A DNA stretch of 64,000 nt from JAFDZW01 sp964404255 (GTDB lineage: Bacteria > Bacteroidota > Ignavibacteria > Palsa-1295). Shown one piece after another: positions 32,559 through 41,328 of this stretch. How positions within the stretch are numbered: the first letter of the stretch is position 1; every line of letters begins with the position of its first letter. The stretch covers positions 1-64,000 of the forward strand of contig CAYOJJ010000013.1 in NCBI GenBank assembly GCA_964404255.1, given 5' to 3'. Both the position numbers and the translations under genes were made by a program. Below the pieces are notes generated by a model, which was not told the DNA's origin, did no database searches, and saw nothing but the letters and a program-made list of their open reading frames with translations.

Positions 32559-34409
32559 ATGTCAACGATCGTATTACCAAAAGAGATAAAGACCGGGACC
32601 GGCGCTCATGCTGATCACGGTCATCACGAACTGAGCTTCTGGAGAAAATATGTATTCTCACTCGACCACAAGGTCATCGGAATACAGTTTCTCTTTACCA
32701 GTTGCTTCTTCCTGCTTGTCGGCGGTCTGCTGGCGCTCGTAGTAAGATTGCAGCTTGGCTGGCCGGATCACCAGGGCTGGTTCTATGTGGCGATGTCGAA
32801 ATTTTTTAGCCTGATCTTCGGGCAAAAAATGATCGCCGGAGGTATTATTCTTCCGGAGTTCTATAATGCCTCGTTTACGATGCATGCCACCTTTATGATC
32901 TTCTTTGCGGTCATGCCCTTCCTGATGGGTACGTTCGCAAACTTCCTGATTCCGCTTCAGATCGGTGCCGGGGATATGGCATTCCCGAAGCTGAACATGG
33001 CTTCGTTTTGGCTGTCGGCGCTTGCGGGTATTATTATGATGGGAGCCTTCATTGTGCCTGGAGGTGCTGCCGGTGGTGGTTGGACGAGCTACCCGACACT
33101 TTCAGCCGTACCGGAGCTTTCCGGTGTAACCTGGGGGCAGAATATGTGGCTTATCAGCCTCTTGCTTTCCGGTTGTGCTTCGCTTATGGGCGCGATCAAC
33201 TATATCACGACGATCGTTAATATGCGCGCGCCGGGTATGTCCTGGATGCGCCTGCCGCTTCCGATCTGGGCAATGTTCGTTACGGCTATCCTTCTTCTTC
33301 TTGCCGTTCCGGTTCTTGCTGCGGCTCTCGTTCTTTTATTATTTGATCGGACGATCGGCACGAGCTTCTTTATTCCAAACGGAGTCCTTGTAGCCGGTTC
33401 ACCGCTGAGTGGGCATACCGGTGGCGGACAGGTTCTGCTCTGGCAGCACTTGTTCTGGTTCTTCGGTCACCCCGAAGTATATATCATGATTTTGCCGGCG
33501 ATGGGCCTGACCTCGGAAATTCTCTCCGTCTTCGCCCGAAAGCCGATCTTTGGATATAAGGCCATGGTGATGTCGATCTGCGGTATTGCTTTCCTTGGCT
33601 TTATCGTCTGGGGCCATCACATGTTCCAATCCGGTATGAATCCGCTGCTTGGTACGACATTCATGATCTCGACGATGATGATTGCGGTGCCCTCAGCCAT
33701 CAAGACCTTCAACTGGATGGGTACGCTTTGGGGTGGTAACTTCAAGTTCGATACGGCCTTTTTATTTGCGGTTGGCTTTGTTGCGATGTTCGCTATCGGT
33801 GGTCTATCGGGTATCTTCATGGCTTCTTCGCCGGTCGATATCTTCATCCACGATACCTACTTCATCGTTGGCCATATCCACTATGTGCTCTTCGGTGGTT
33901 CGATCATGGCTATCTTCGGAGGTGTGTACTACTGGTTTCCAAAGATGTTTGGCAGAATGATGAATGAGAAGCTTGGCAAGGTACATTTCTGGCTGCTGTT
34001 CCTCTCGTTCAACGGAGTGTTCTTCCCGATGCACATTCTCGGTATTAATGGTATGATGCGTCGTATCTACGATTACACGCAGTACTCGCACTTGGCCCAC
34101 TTACAGCCGTTGAACGCTTTTATGTCGGTTTGCGCCTTCCTTCTTGGCTTATCGGTTCTGATTTTCCTCTTTAATCTCATCTGGAGTATCTTTAGAGGTA
34201 AGAAAGCACCGATCAATCCCTGGAATGCTACGACGCTCGAATGGACGGTCGCTAACCCGATCCCGCACGGCAACTTCGCCGAGCAGCCGCGCGTCTTCCG
34301 TGGACCGTATGAATACAGCGCACCGGATTGCCCCGAAGGTATGGATTACTATCCACAGAATATGCCGCCGCCAGGCTGGGGGGCGAGCTCTAACGGTAAG
34401 AGCCATTAA
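32559..34409 (+). CDS. coxA: Cytochrome c oxidase subunit I
   Basis: 616 aa with about twelve TM helices. 'MHATFMIFFAVMPFLMGTFANFLIPL' carries the low-spin heme His. 'FGHPEVYIMILPAMGLTSEI' has the His-Tyr crosslink and proton channel residues of an A-type oxidase. 'WGHHMFQSGM' gives the CuB His pair, and 'HDTYFIVGHIHYVLFGG' the heme a3 and a His. It reduces O2 to water at the inner membrane and pumps protons. Subunits III and IV, heme A synthase and the assembly factors do not follow; the operon stops here at a terminator. Confidence 0.97.
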   Translation: MSTIVLPKEIKTGTGAHADHGHHELSFWRKYVFSLDHKVIGIQFLFTSCFFLLVGGLLALVVRLQLGWPDHQGWFYVAMSKFFSLIFGQKMIAGGIILPEFYNASFTMHATFMIFFAVMPFLMGTFANFLIPLQIGAGDMAFPKLNMASFWLSALAGIIMMGAFIVPGGAAGGGWTSYPTLSAVPELSGVTWGQNMWLISLLLSGCASLMGAINYITTIVNMRAPGMSWMRLPLPIWAMFVTAILLLLAVPVLAAALVLLLFDRTIGTSFFIPNGVLVAGSPLSGHTGGGQVLLWQHLFWFFGHPEVYIMILPAMGLTSEILSVFARKPIFGYKAMVMSICGIAFLGFIVWGHHMFQSGMNPLLGTTFMISTMMIAVPSAIKTFNWMGTLWGGNFKFDTAFLFAVGFVAMFAIGGLSGIFMASSPVDIFIHDTYFIVGHIHYVLFGGSIMAIFGGVYYWFPKMFGRMMNEKLGKVHFWLLFLSFNGVFFPMHILGINGMMRRIYDYTQYSHLAHLQPLNAFMSVCAFLLGLSVLIFLFNLIWSIFRGKKAPINPWNATTLEWTVANPIPHGNFAEQPRVFRGPYEYSAPDCPEGMDYYPQNMPPPGWGASSNGKSH

Positions 34410-34413
34410 TCTT

Positions 34414-34444
34414 AAAAAAAGGCGGTCATTGACCGCCTTTTTTA
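34414..34444 (+). terminator. Terminator of the cox operon
   Basis: Stem with AAAAAAA + GGCGGTC at 34421-34427 and GACCGCC at 34431-34437, a 3-nt loop and a T6 tract. It works in both directions by symmetry and lies between convergent coxA and the GNAT gene. Confidence 0.9.
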
Positions 34445-34465
34445 TTGGAGTATTTTCAAGAATAT

Positions 34466-34909
34466 TTAGACAATCTTTTTGATGAAATGCACGATCATCT
34501 CGGTGGTATCGAAACCTACTTTATTGTGAAAAGCCTGGCTATCGGTATTGTGTAATTCGGTATCGGAAGCATACTCCCGACACCCATTCCTACGTGACCA
34601 TTCTTCTCCCAGTTCTACAAATTTTCGGGCAATGCCTTGATGGCGATATTCGGGCGCTACATAAATCCCTTCGATATACCCCACCGGGCTGGAATCGCTG
34701 CCTTCGACATAATCCTGCCTGATAGAAAGATTGATAAAGCCGATTGGATTACCATCATCTCCTTTACAAAGAATCGTATGCCAGCGGTCATGATGCAGAA
34801 TATTATGAAAATGATGCCGTAGCAGCTCCGGGTCTTCGTTCGGCCAGAGACCATAAGCAAGCGGCAATGTGCCATCAAGATCGGCGGCTGTTAATTCGGT
34901 ATAGATCAT
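34466..34909 (-). CDS. GNAT acetyltransferase, AAC(6')-like
   Basis: 147 aa, the length of chromosomal aminoglycoside 6'-N-acetyltransferases. 'YIEGIYVAPEYRHQGIARKFVELGEEWSRRNGCREYASDTELHNTDSQAFHNKVGFDTTEMIVHFIK' follows the AAC(6')-I pattern through acetyl-CoA motif A ('RHQGIA') and the 'ASDTELxNxxSxxFHxxxGF' signature. It may acetylate aminoglycosides, or another amine as for many environmental relatives. A single gene; no mobile context. Confidence 0.85.
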   Translation of the reverse strand: MIYTELTAADLDGTLPLAYGLWPNEDPELLRHHFHNILHHDRWHTILCKGDDGNPIGFINLSIRQDYVEGSDSSPVGYIEGIYVAPEYRHQGIARKFVELGEEWSRRNGCREYASDTELHNTDSQAFHNKVGFDTTEMIVHFIKKIV

Positions 34910-34929
34910 ACAAAATTTTGAGAGAGAAG

Positions 34930-36300
34930 TTACTCCCCGATGATCTTAGCCAGTTCTTTGTGCGAGATCGTTAAGGCTACTTCGTGATCGATGATGCCAA
35001 GTTCGATCAAACGCTCAATCGCTTTTTCTTTAGTGATGGCTTCAATCTCCGGAATGGAATCGGTCTTGAAAAGGAATTTTAACCAATGAGAGCCTTTTTG
35101 CAGATGGGTACGCTCATCGGCATTCACATAATCGAAGAGCATGCCGGTAATATCTTTCTTCTTGTATCCGGCTTTTGATTGTTTGGCAACTTCCTGTACA
35201 ATATTAGCTTCCCCAAAGAGATTGATCTCGGCCAGCGAAATTTCCGGGGACATCTTTGTGCGGACTTTAATACCGAGTAATCGATTGGCAAGATCGAACG
35301 GATCGAAGCCTTTCTGAACAAGTGCTTTGTGGCCAAGTTCGGTATGGCGCGTTTCATCATAAATGATACGGGCCAGGTCGTAATCAAAGCCGAAAGGTAC
35401 GCTACGAATTTCATAGAGCACATTGCAGAAGGTCTCGATGGCATCGAGTTCGTCGCGCTGCGAGCGGATAAGATCGAGTTGTGTTTCTTCGTAATCCGAT
35501 TCGTATTCTATCTTTCCTTCATCGGCTTTGCGGTAATCGTAGGTATGCTCGAACGTTGTAAAGCGCGGATCGCGCGTGGCTACAAACGAGCGTTCGAAGG
35601 CGCCTTTGCCCGCAGAACGAAGTTCAGGAGGGACCGGGGCTTTTTCTTCCTTGCCGGTGATACCTCCGATCGAAGCAAGGACCTGCTCGATATGCATTTG
35701 TGAAAAAACTACGTTCGAACCATCGTATCCACCAGTAATATAGGCCTGCAACGCCTCTTTGCCCCAAAGATACATCTCGGTGTAATCTCCAAGGATTTGC
35801 TTGAGCAAGCGGACAGTTGGGGCATCGGCTACCTGATCGGTAGAAGTAAGATGCGTTTGATAGGCACCAATTAAATGAGGTACGAGCACCCCATAGACGG
35901 CGGCAAGAAAGTGTGCCGGGCTTTCGGCATGGATCACTTCTGAAAAGAACAGATCGATATCTGCATCGGAAAACGCATCGGCTGTTTCGGCGCTTATCCG
36001 AAGCTCTGTTAAGCGGCGGTAAAAGGCCATTGCCGCTTCGGAGTGGTAGTAGATATGGCGGCCATACTCCACTTTCACTTCGAACTCAGGGGTACCCATT
36101 AGCCAACCGGCATGAGCACGAAGCAGCAACCGCTCAAAATAAAAATAACGCAGTAAGAGCTTCGCATTCTCTTCTACGGTATAGGCGCCACCGATCTCGC
36201 GCGGGTCGGGTGGAAAATCGTAGGTGGTAAGTTTTATACTACTGCCGAGCAGGTCGCGAGAGCCGGACCACATCGTATCGTTAACCTCTTCGTAATTCAT
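34930..36300 (-). CDS. Ferritin-like (possible di-iron) protein
   Basis: 456 aa from the ATG at 36300, which has AGAGGAAG just upstream; the GTG at 36321 is less likely. I do not recognise the family. The protein is largely helical, with metal-ligand-like motifs in two blocks: 'YFYFERLLLRAHAG', 'EYGRHIYYHSEA' and 'VIHAESPAHF' in the N-terminal half, then 'IIYDETRHTELGHKAL' and 'VNADERTHLQKGSHW' in the C-terminal half, which look like ExxH helices of ferritin-like/DUF455 proteins. It may have two ferritin-like bundles or one split over the chain. No signal peptide. Confidence 0.6.
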   Translation of the reverse strand: MNYEEVNDTMWSGSRDLLGSSIKLTTYDFPPDPREIGGAYTVEENAKLLLRYFYFERLLLRAHAGWLMGTPEFEVKVEYGRHIYYHSEAAMAFYRRLTELRISAETADAFSDADIDLFFSEVIHAESPAHFLAAVYGVLVPHLIGAYQTHLTSTDQVADAPTVRLLKQILGDYTEMYLWGKEALQAYITGGYDGSNVVFSQMHIEQVLASIGGITGKEEKAPVPPELRSAGKGAFERSFVATRDPRFTTFEHTYDYRKADEGKIEYESDYEETQLDLIRSQRDELDAIETFCNVLYEIRSVPFGFDYDLARIIYDETRHTELGHKALVQKGFDPFDLANRLLGIKVRTKMSPEISLAEINLFGEANIVQEVAKQSKAGYKKKDITGMLFDYVNADERTHLQKGSHWLKFLFKTDSIPEIEAITKEKAIERLIELGIIDHEVALTISHKELAKIIGE

Positions 36301-36359
36301 AATCTTCCTCTTTAGACTCACAGAGGTGGCTGCGAGAAACTTTCTCCCCCACTCGGGGA

Positions 36360-38489
36360 TTGCAAATAGGTAAACACCAGCCGGCTCGAAACAACGCCTT
36401 GAAATTTTTCGGACTTCATATCCTCGATTGGTCCATTATCGCCATCTATCTTGCGATATTGGTACTTATAGGGCGTTATACTCGCCGCAAAGTCCGCTCC
36501 ACGGGTGATTTTTTCCAGGGCGGCAGAAGCTTCGGCAAGATCCTCACCGGATTTTTAAATTTTGGGAATATGGTAAGCGCCGATCAGGCTGCCGGTGTTA
36601 CCCGGGAAATTTACCGGCAGGGCCTTTCCGGTGTCTGGTTTCAAAACCTGGTGCTCTTTATCACTCCGTTCTATTGGTTTAGTGCTATCCTGCAGCGAAG
36701 GGCGCGATATATTGGCCCGGGGGATATTTACGAGCACCGCTTCGAATCGAAATTTCTTTCGGGTCTCTTTGCGGTATATCTGTTGCTTTCGGCGATCTAC
36801 GGCTCTTCGATAGGCTATCTCATTACCGGTAAGACCATGCAGGCCGTGATGATAAAACCGGAAAGCGAGCTCACGGTAGAGGAGCATCGGAAGGTCGATC
36901 TTTACAAAGAAATGCAGCAGTTGGAAGTCCGTTCGACTGCGGCAGAATTCACTCAAAGCCAGCAGCAGCGCTTAACAGCGCTGCACGAACTTGAAAAGCG
37001 AGGTGAGATCGTTTCGAGCATCTCTTATCTCAACTTACTGACGTTCTATCTTATTTACGGTTCGGTGACGGCTGCCTATATTATCATGGGTGGTCTCTTT
37101 GCCGCTGCGTTTACCGATGTATTGCAGGGCATCATGATCTTCTTTCTCTCGACGGCTCTCATACCGGTGGGGTTGCATTTGCTCGGGGGATTTTCAGGAC
37201 TTCATGCAAAAGTATCGGATTCGATGTTCGATCTTTTCGGCAGCGGCGCCGGAAGTAATTATACCTGGTACTTTGTGATGACCATGGTGATCGTGAATTT
37301 GATCGGCCTGGCTCCGAGAAATTTTACGGTCGGCGGCTCGGCCAAAGACGATGCTTCTGCGCGTATTGGTATGGTCGGAGGTGCCTTTGCAAAGCGGTTG
37401 CTGATCATTGGATGGGCGCTGACAGGTATGATTGCTCTTGCACTGTATGGCGGTTCGCTTAGCGATGCGACGTTTATCTGGGGCACGATGACGAACGACC
37501 TGCTTGGAGTAGGGTTTGTGGGGTTGATGATCGCCAGTGTGCTGGCGGCAAATATGGCTTCGAAGGCCGGTTCAAGTTTGGAATGGTCGGCTGCCTTTAC
37601 CAAGAATATTCTGTTGCCATTGCGGCCGGAAACTTCCGAGCGAGTGCAGTTGCTCGTCGGCAGAATTGTCATTTTTTGTGTGCTCATAGGTGGAATAGGA
37701 TTCGCCTATATAACTGACGATATTTTTGTCGTCTTTAAATATGTCCTTGCCATCGGTACGGTGATCGGCCCTTCGTTATGGCTTGTGTACTTCTGGCGGC
37801 GGCTCAATACAAAGGCTGTAATTGTGCAGATGTGTTGCTCGCTCTTAGTGACTGTAGCACTGCCCAATATTGTACCGTTAGTTGGCGGTATGCGCACCAA
37901 TGCCGCTCTGGTACAAGAGACGCACGAGCGAACGGAGATCGTACAAACCACGGCTAAAGAAAACGATGTAAAGGCCGGGCTTGCCGCATCAATCGGAGCG
38001 CCGATCACCAAGCATATAACGATCGAACCGAATGCGATTTTTTTTGAGAACGTAGAGCATCTTAATACCGGCGCGGTAGGTAAAGGAAATTTTAAAGCGG
38101 AGTTGTGGCTGCTTTCACTCATAGGCTTTGATTTTACCAATTATACTAAGGCGGAACTTGATACGGCCTCCTTTGCCTTCGATGTTATTATGCCGTTCAT
38201 CGTTCTCTTTATCGTAAGTTTGCTTACGAAACCGAACAGCGAACATATTCTGCGCGAATTTTACGGACGCATTCACACCCCGACGCTTGCCGATCCCGTT
38301 GCCGATATGGCCGAAGTCCAACGCCGGATAGAAAAGCCCGAACTGGTAGAGCAGGATAAATTATTTCCGAATACGAACTGGGAATTTTGGAAGCCGACCC
38401 GAAAAGATATTATCGGATTTGTGCTTTGCTGGGTCGGTGTCGCTGCGATCGTTGCATTATATATCTGGATCATGAGCATTGGCTCATAG
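36360..38489 (+). CDS. Sodium:solute symporter family (SSS) transporter
   Basis: 709 aa from a TTG; the true start may lie slightly downstream (no ATG precedes TM1). About 12-14 TM helices. 'LDWSIIAIYLAILVLIGRYT', 'STGDFFQGGRSFGKILTGFLNFGNMVSADQAAG' and 'GGLFAAAFTDVLQGIMIFF' are SSS hallmarks, including the Na+-site segment. It is longer than typical symporters, with inserted hydrophilic segments at about 165-215 and 520-580. The substrate cannot be read. It opens a four-gene run; the next start is 15 bases downstream, suggesting uptake of the product handled by the glycosidase-like protein. Confidence 0.87.
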   Translation: MQIGKHQPARNNALKFFGLHILDWSIIAIYLAILVLIGRYTRRKVRSTGDFFQGGRSFGKILTGFLNFGNMVSADQAAGVTREIYRQGLSGVWFQNLVLFITPFYWFSAILQRRARYIGPGDIYEHRFESKFLSGLFAVYLLLSAIYGSSIGYLITGKTMQAVMIKPESELTVEEHRKVDLYKEMQQLEVRSTAAEFTQSQQQRLTALHELEKRGEIVSSISYLNLLTFYLIYGSVTAAYIIMGGLFAAAFTDVLQGIMIFFLSTALIPVGLHLLGGFSGLHAKVSDSMFDLFGSGAGSNYTWYFVMTMVIVNLIGLAPRNFTVGGSAKDDASARIGMVGGAFAKRLLIIGWALTGMIALALYGGSLSDATFIWGTMTNDLLGVGFVGLMIASVLAANMASKAGSSLEWSAAFTKNILLPLRPETSERVQLLVGRIVIFCVLIGGIGFAYITDDIFVVFKYVLAIGTVIGPSLWLVYFWRRLNTKAVIVQMCCSLLVTVALPNIVPLVGGMRTNAALVQETHERTEIVQTTAKENDVKAGLAASIGAPITKHITIEPNAIFFENVEHLNTGAVGKGNFKAELWLLSLIGFDFTNYTKAELDTASFAFDVIMPFIVLFIVSLLTKPNSEHILREFYGRIHTPTLADPVADMAEVQRRIEKPELVEQDKLFPNTNWEFWKPTRKDIIGFVLCWVGVAAIVALYIWIMSIGS

Positions 38490-38504
38490 CATTACCATCA
38501 CTGC

Positions 38505-40457
38505 GTGAACGAACAACGCCTTCACCCCGATAGTCAAACCCAACTTCCCGAAACCGACTATTTCTTTATCGGTTCGGGTACGCTTCAGGTGGCTCTTCAA
38601 TGGAGCCGCCATCCGGGTTCGACACCGCTCGGTCTTATTATTTCAAGACCGGACCAATTTGTCAGAAAATGGGGAAGCCACCTCTTTCATCCTGAACTTG
38701 GTCTTGAACGGACAATGGTGACGGTTATTATTGATGGTGTCCGTTACAAACCGACTGTTTCTACGCTTCAGGTTCATCATACCGAGCACGAGGGGGTACC
38801 GAATATCTATGCGATCTGGATGGCAGGTGAGCATGAAGTAACGGAAAGCTTTTGGATTTCGCCAGGTTCTTCGGCGCTTATCAGATGGGTACGGGTTCGT
38901 AATGCTGCGAATAAACACGTCGAGGTAGAAACCTCACTCTATGCAAATCCTAATTTATTTTCCTCATTCGGTTCGCGGGACTCTTTCTTGTATGCAGCAG
39001 GATATTCTGTGATCTATCTGGCGACAAGACAGCCGAGCGTGATCAGCGAGCGCTTCATAACCATTACTGCCGAGCCATTTCTTGCAACCGATAAGGAAGT
39101 ACATCTCGTCTATGCCGAAGGAAATGTGCATGAGGTGAAGATCGATGAGATGTTCGAGCAGGAATGTGCCTATTGGGCAAAGGCATCGTCGGTCCGTTCG
39201 AGCACCTTGCCGCAGATCGAGGCACAATTCAGAAAAAGTAATCTCGGCCTTCGTTCGGTGATCGCCTCGAACGGAAAATTCGATGCAAGTATTTGGCAAT
39301 ATGGGATGCAATGGGGACGCGATGCAGCCAAAGTTGCTGAAGGGTTAGTATATGGCGGCCAGTTCGAACTTGCCCGGGCTGTATTGCATCATGCACTTAG
39401 CGCCCTCTGCAATGAAGAGGGGATGGTTGCCGAAGCAAGTCGCTTCCGTGGCGGAAAACATTCCGAATTAGATTCCAACGGCCTGCTGCTTACGGGTCTG
39501 CACACTTATTTCGAATGGACTGGCGATGAGAGTCTTATAAAAGAGCAATGGACTAAGATCACGGCCATTGCCGATTATCTCCTGCGCTCTGAGTTCTTCG
39601 GCCCTCCTGGGTTGCTGGTTGCCGCGCGTGATATATGGGAGCGTATGGAAGCAATGGGTATCGAACCCGGCTACGATATAGCCCATCAGACGTTTGCTAT
39701 TACCGGCCTTCGTGCAATAGCTTCGCTGGCAAATTATCTTGGGGAAACAGAAAAAAGTATTAAGTATGAAGAAGCGGGGCTGGCGATAGAAGAAGCATTT
39801 CTCCGCCATCCCACACACTCCATGCTTGAGGAAGGACGTTTTATTAAACGACGGTTGATAGATGGAAGCATTCAGAACCAACTGACTCTCAATAAGAAAA
39901 AAGAGCGGGAAGATTTCTTTGCTTCTTTTACACCGGACTCGATGCCGCTGGCTGCTAACACCGAGCATTTGCTTGAGCCCGATGTCGCTTCATTATTTCC
40001 GATCTTATCTGGCCTTATCGATCCTCAGCGCGCGGAGGCAAAAGCTACCTTTGAATTTATGAAATCCTTATGGTCGCAGGCATGGGAAGAGGGAGGTTGC
40101 GGGCGCTACGATATTTCCGGCGAGCCCGATTCGCCAGGTCCGTGGTCACTTGCAACGATCTTTTATGCACAGGCCGCAGTAAAATGCGGTTATCTGAAGG
40201 AAGCCAACGAAGCATTAGAATGGCTGCATCATAAAGCAGGAGCGGGCGGTGCCTGGTTCGAGTTTTATGGAGAACGACCGACACCGCCACTGCCGCCAGT
40301 AGGTATTCTCGTCTGGTCGTGGGCTGAATATCAGACATTGATCGTGCGGGATATGCTGGGCGCTAAGGTAAAGAATGGGCAGCTTACTTTTACTCCGGCC
40401 GTACCGGGGATAACAGCAACTATCCGGTTTCGAGAAAGAAGAATCGAATGCGATTGA
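38505..40457 (+). CDS. Six-hairpin glycoside hydrolase-like protein
   Basis: 650 aa from a GTG. An N-terminal beta-sandwich (about 1-240) precedes an (alpha/alpha)6 toroid (about 250-610): 'WQYGMQWGRDAAKVAEGLVYGGQFELARAVLHHAL', 'GGKHSELDSNGLLLTGLHTYFEWTGDESLIKEQW', 'CGRYDISGEPDSPGPWSLATIFYAQAAVKCG'. The layout resembles GH15/GH63/amylo-alpha-1,6-glucosidase families, with 'WGRDAA' like the catalytic-barrel entry of debranching enzymes. No signal peptide, so cytoplasmic. The exact family and substrate are unresolved. The stop overlaps the next start by 10 bases. Confidence 0.78.
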   Translation: MNEQRLHPDSQTQLPETDYFFIGSGTLQVALQWSRHPGSTPLGLIISRPDQFVRKWGSHLFHPELGLERTMVTVIIDGVRYKPTVSTLQVHHTEHEGVPNIYAIWMAGEHEVTESFWISPGSSALIRWVRVRNAANKHVEVETSLYANPNLFSSFGSRDSFLYAAGYSVIYLATRQPSVISERFITITAEPFLATDKEVHLVYAEGNVHEVKIDEMFEQECAYWAKASSVRSSTLPQIEAQFRKSNLGLRSVIASNGKFDASIWQYGMQWGRDAAKVAEGLVYGGQFELARAVLHHALSALCNEEGMVAEASRFRGGKHSELDSNGLLLTGLHTYFEWTGDESLIKEQWTKITAIADYLLRSEFFGPPGLLVAARDIWERMEAMGIEPGYDIAHQTFAITGLRAIASLANYLGETEKSIKYEEAGLAIEEAFLRHPTHSMLEEGRFIKRRLIDGSIQNQLTLNKKKEREDFFASFTPDSMPLAANTEHLLEPDVASLFPILSGLIDPQRAEAKATFEFMKSLWSQAWEEGGCGRYDISGEPDSPGPWSLATIFYAQAAVKCGYLKEANEALEWLHHKAGAGGAWFEFYGERPTPPLPPVGILVWSWAEYQTLIVRDMLGAKVKNGQLTFTPAVPGITATIRFRERRIECD

Positions 40458-41326
40458 ATCTGCAAGCTATCGGTTGCATTGTTTTTCTTTGTCTTGCATC
40501 TGTTTGCTCGGCAAAGCATTTGCGGTTGTATGCCTGTACGCTTGCGAATGATGATCCCGCTGCCTTTATGGCAGGTAGTTCACTCGGCGCCGGCCTCTGG
40601 GTAAGTGACGATAGTGCCAGTACCTGGAAGCAGATCGGTTGGAAGCATGTAAAATGTTATTCGATTGCCATCGATGATTCTTCCAATGGGCAACTACTCT
40701 ATCTTGCTTGTGGAAATGGGTTACTGCGTTCGAGCGACGCCGGAGAACATTGGCGCATGCTTACCGATTGGCGTATCACCGAAGTGATGGATGTTCTGAT
40801 CGATAAAGCTCATCGTAACACGATTATTATAACGACAGCCACGGGATTATGGAAGAGTATGGATGCCGGAGAACATTGGGTAGAAGTGGGGCCAAGAACC
40901 TATTGCTCGCAGTTGCATTACGATGCTGTGACGAAACAGATCGTTGGCGGCCCAAGAGTATTTCATCTAAGCGATTCTTTTACTTATAGTATAAACGATG
41001 CGGGAGCGATCGCCTTGAACGGCAAGCAGATCGTCAGGGCTGTATCGAAACGAGGAGGGCTGTGGTCGCTGGTATCGGCCGGGCAACGGCTGTTTATTGG
41101 CGGAGAACGCGGCTTGTATGAATGCGATACCGCCTATCATTTATTGAGAATGAGTAATGCTCCAAAGAATATTCATTCCATGGTCACGATTGGCACGAGG
41201 ATATTTCTTGCTTCGCTCACCAGTGGTATCTGGACTACGGTTGCTTCCCAGCAAGAACCAGATTTTGCCCGATCGGGCCTGGAAACCTTACAGGTGTGGT
41301 CTATCCATAGCAAAGAGATAGAGTAG
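40448..41326 (+). CDS. Secreted BNR/sialidase-repeat beta-propeller protein
   Basis: 292 aa. Signal peptide 'MRLNLQAIGCIVFLCLASVCSA'. At least three BNR-type Asp-box units are visible: 'LWVSDDSASTWKQIGW', 'LLRSSDAGEHWRML' and 'LWKSMDAGEHWVEV', with two weaker blades after them ('GLYECDTAYHLLR'). Such propellers (sialidase, VPS10 and photosystem assembly types) bind sugars or proteins. It overlaps the glycosidase-like gene by 10 bases and ends 2 bases before the next gene. Confidence 0.8.
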   Translation: MRLNLQAIGCIVFLCLASVCSAKHLRLYACTLANDDPAAFMAGSSLGAGLWVSDDSASTWKQIGWKHVKCYSIAIDDSSNGQLLYLACGNGLLRSSDAGEHWRMLTDWRITEVMDVLIDKAHRNTIIITTATGLWKSMDAGEHWVEVGPRTYCSQLHYDAVTKQIVGGPRVFHLSDSFTYSINDAGAIALNGKQIVRAVSKRGGLWSLVSAGQRLFIGGERGLYECDTAYHLLRMSNAPKNIHSMVTIGTRIFLASLTSGIWTTVASQQEPDFARSGLETLQVWSIHSKEIE

Positions 41327-41328
41327 CG

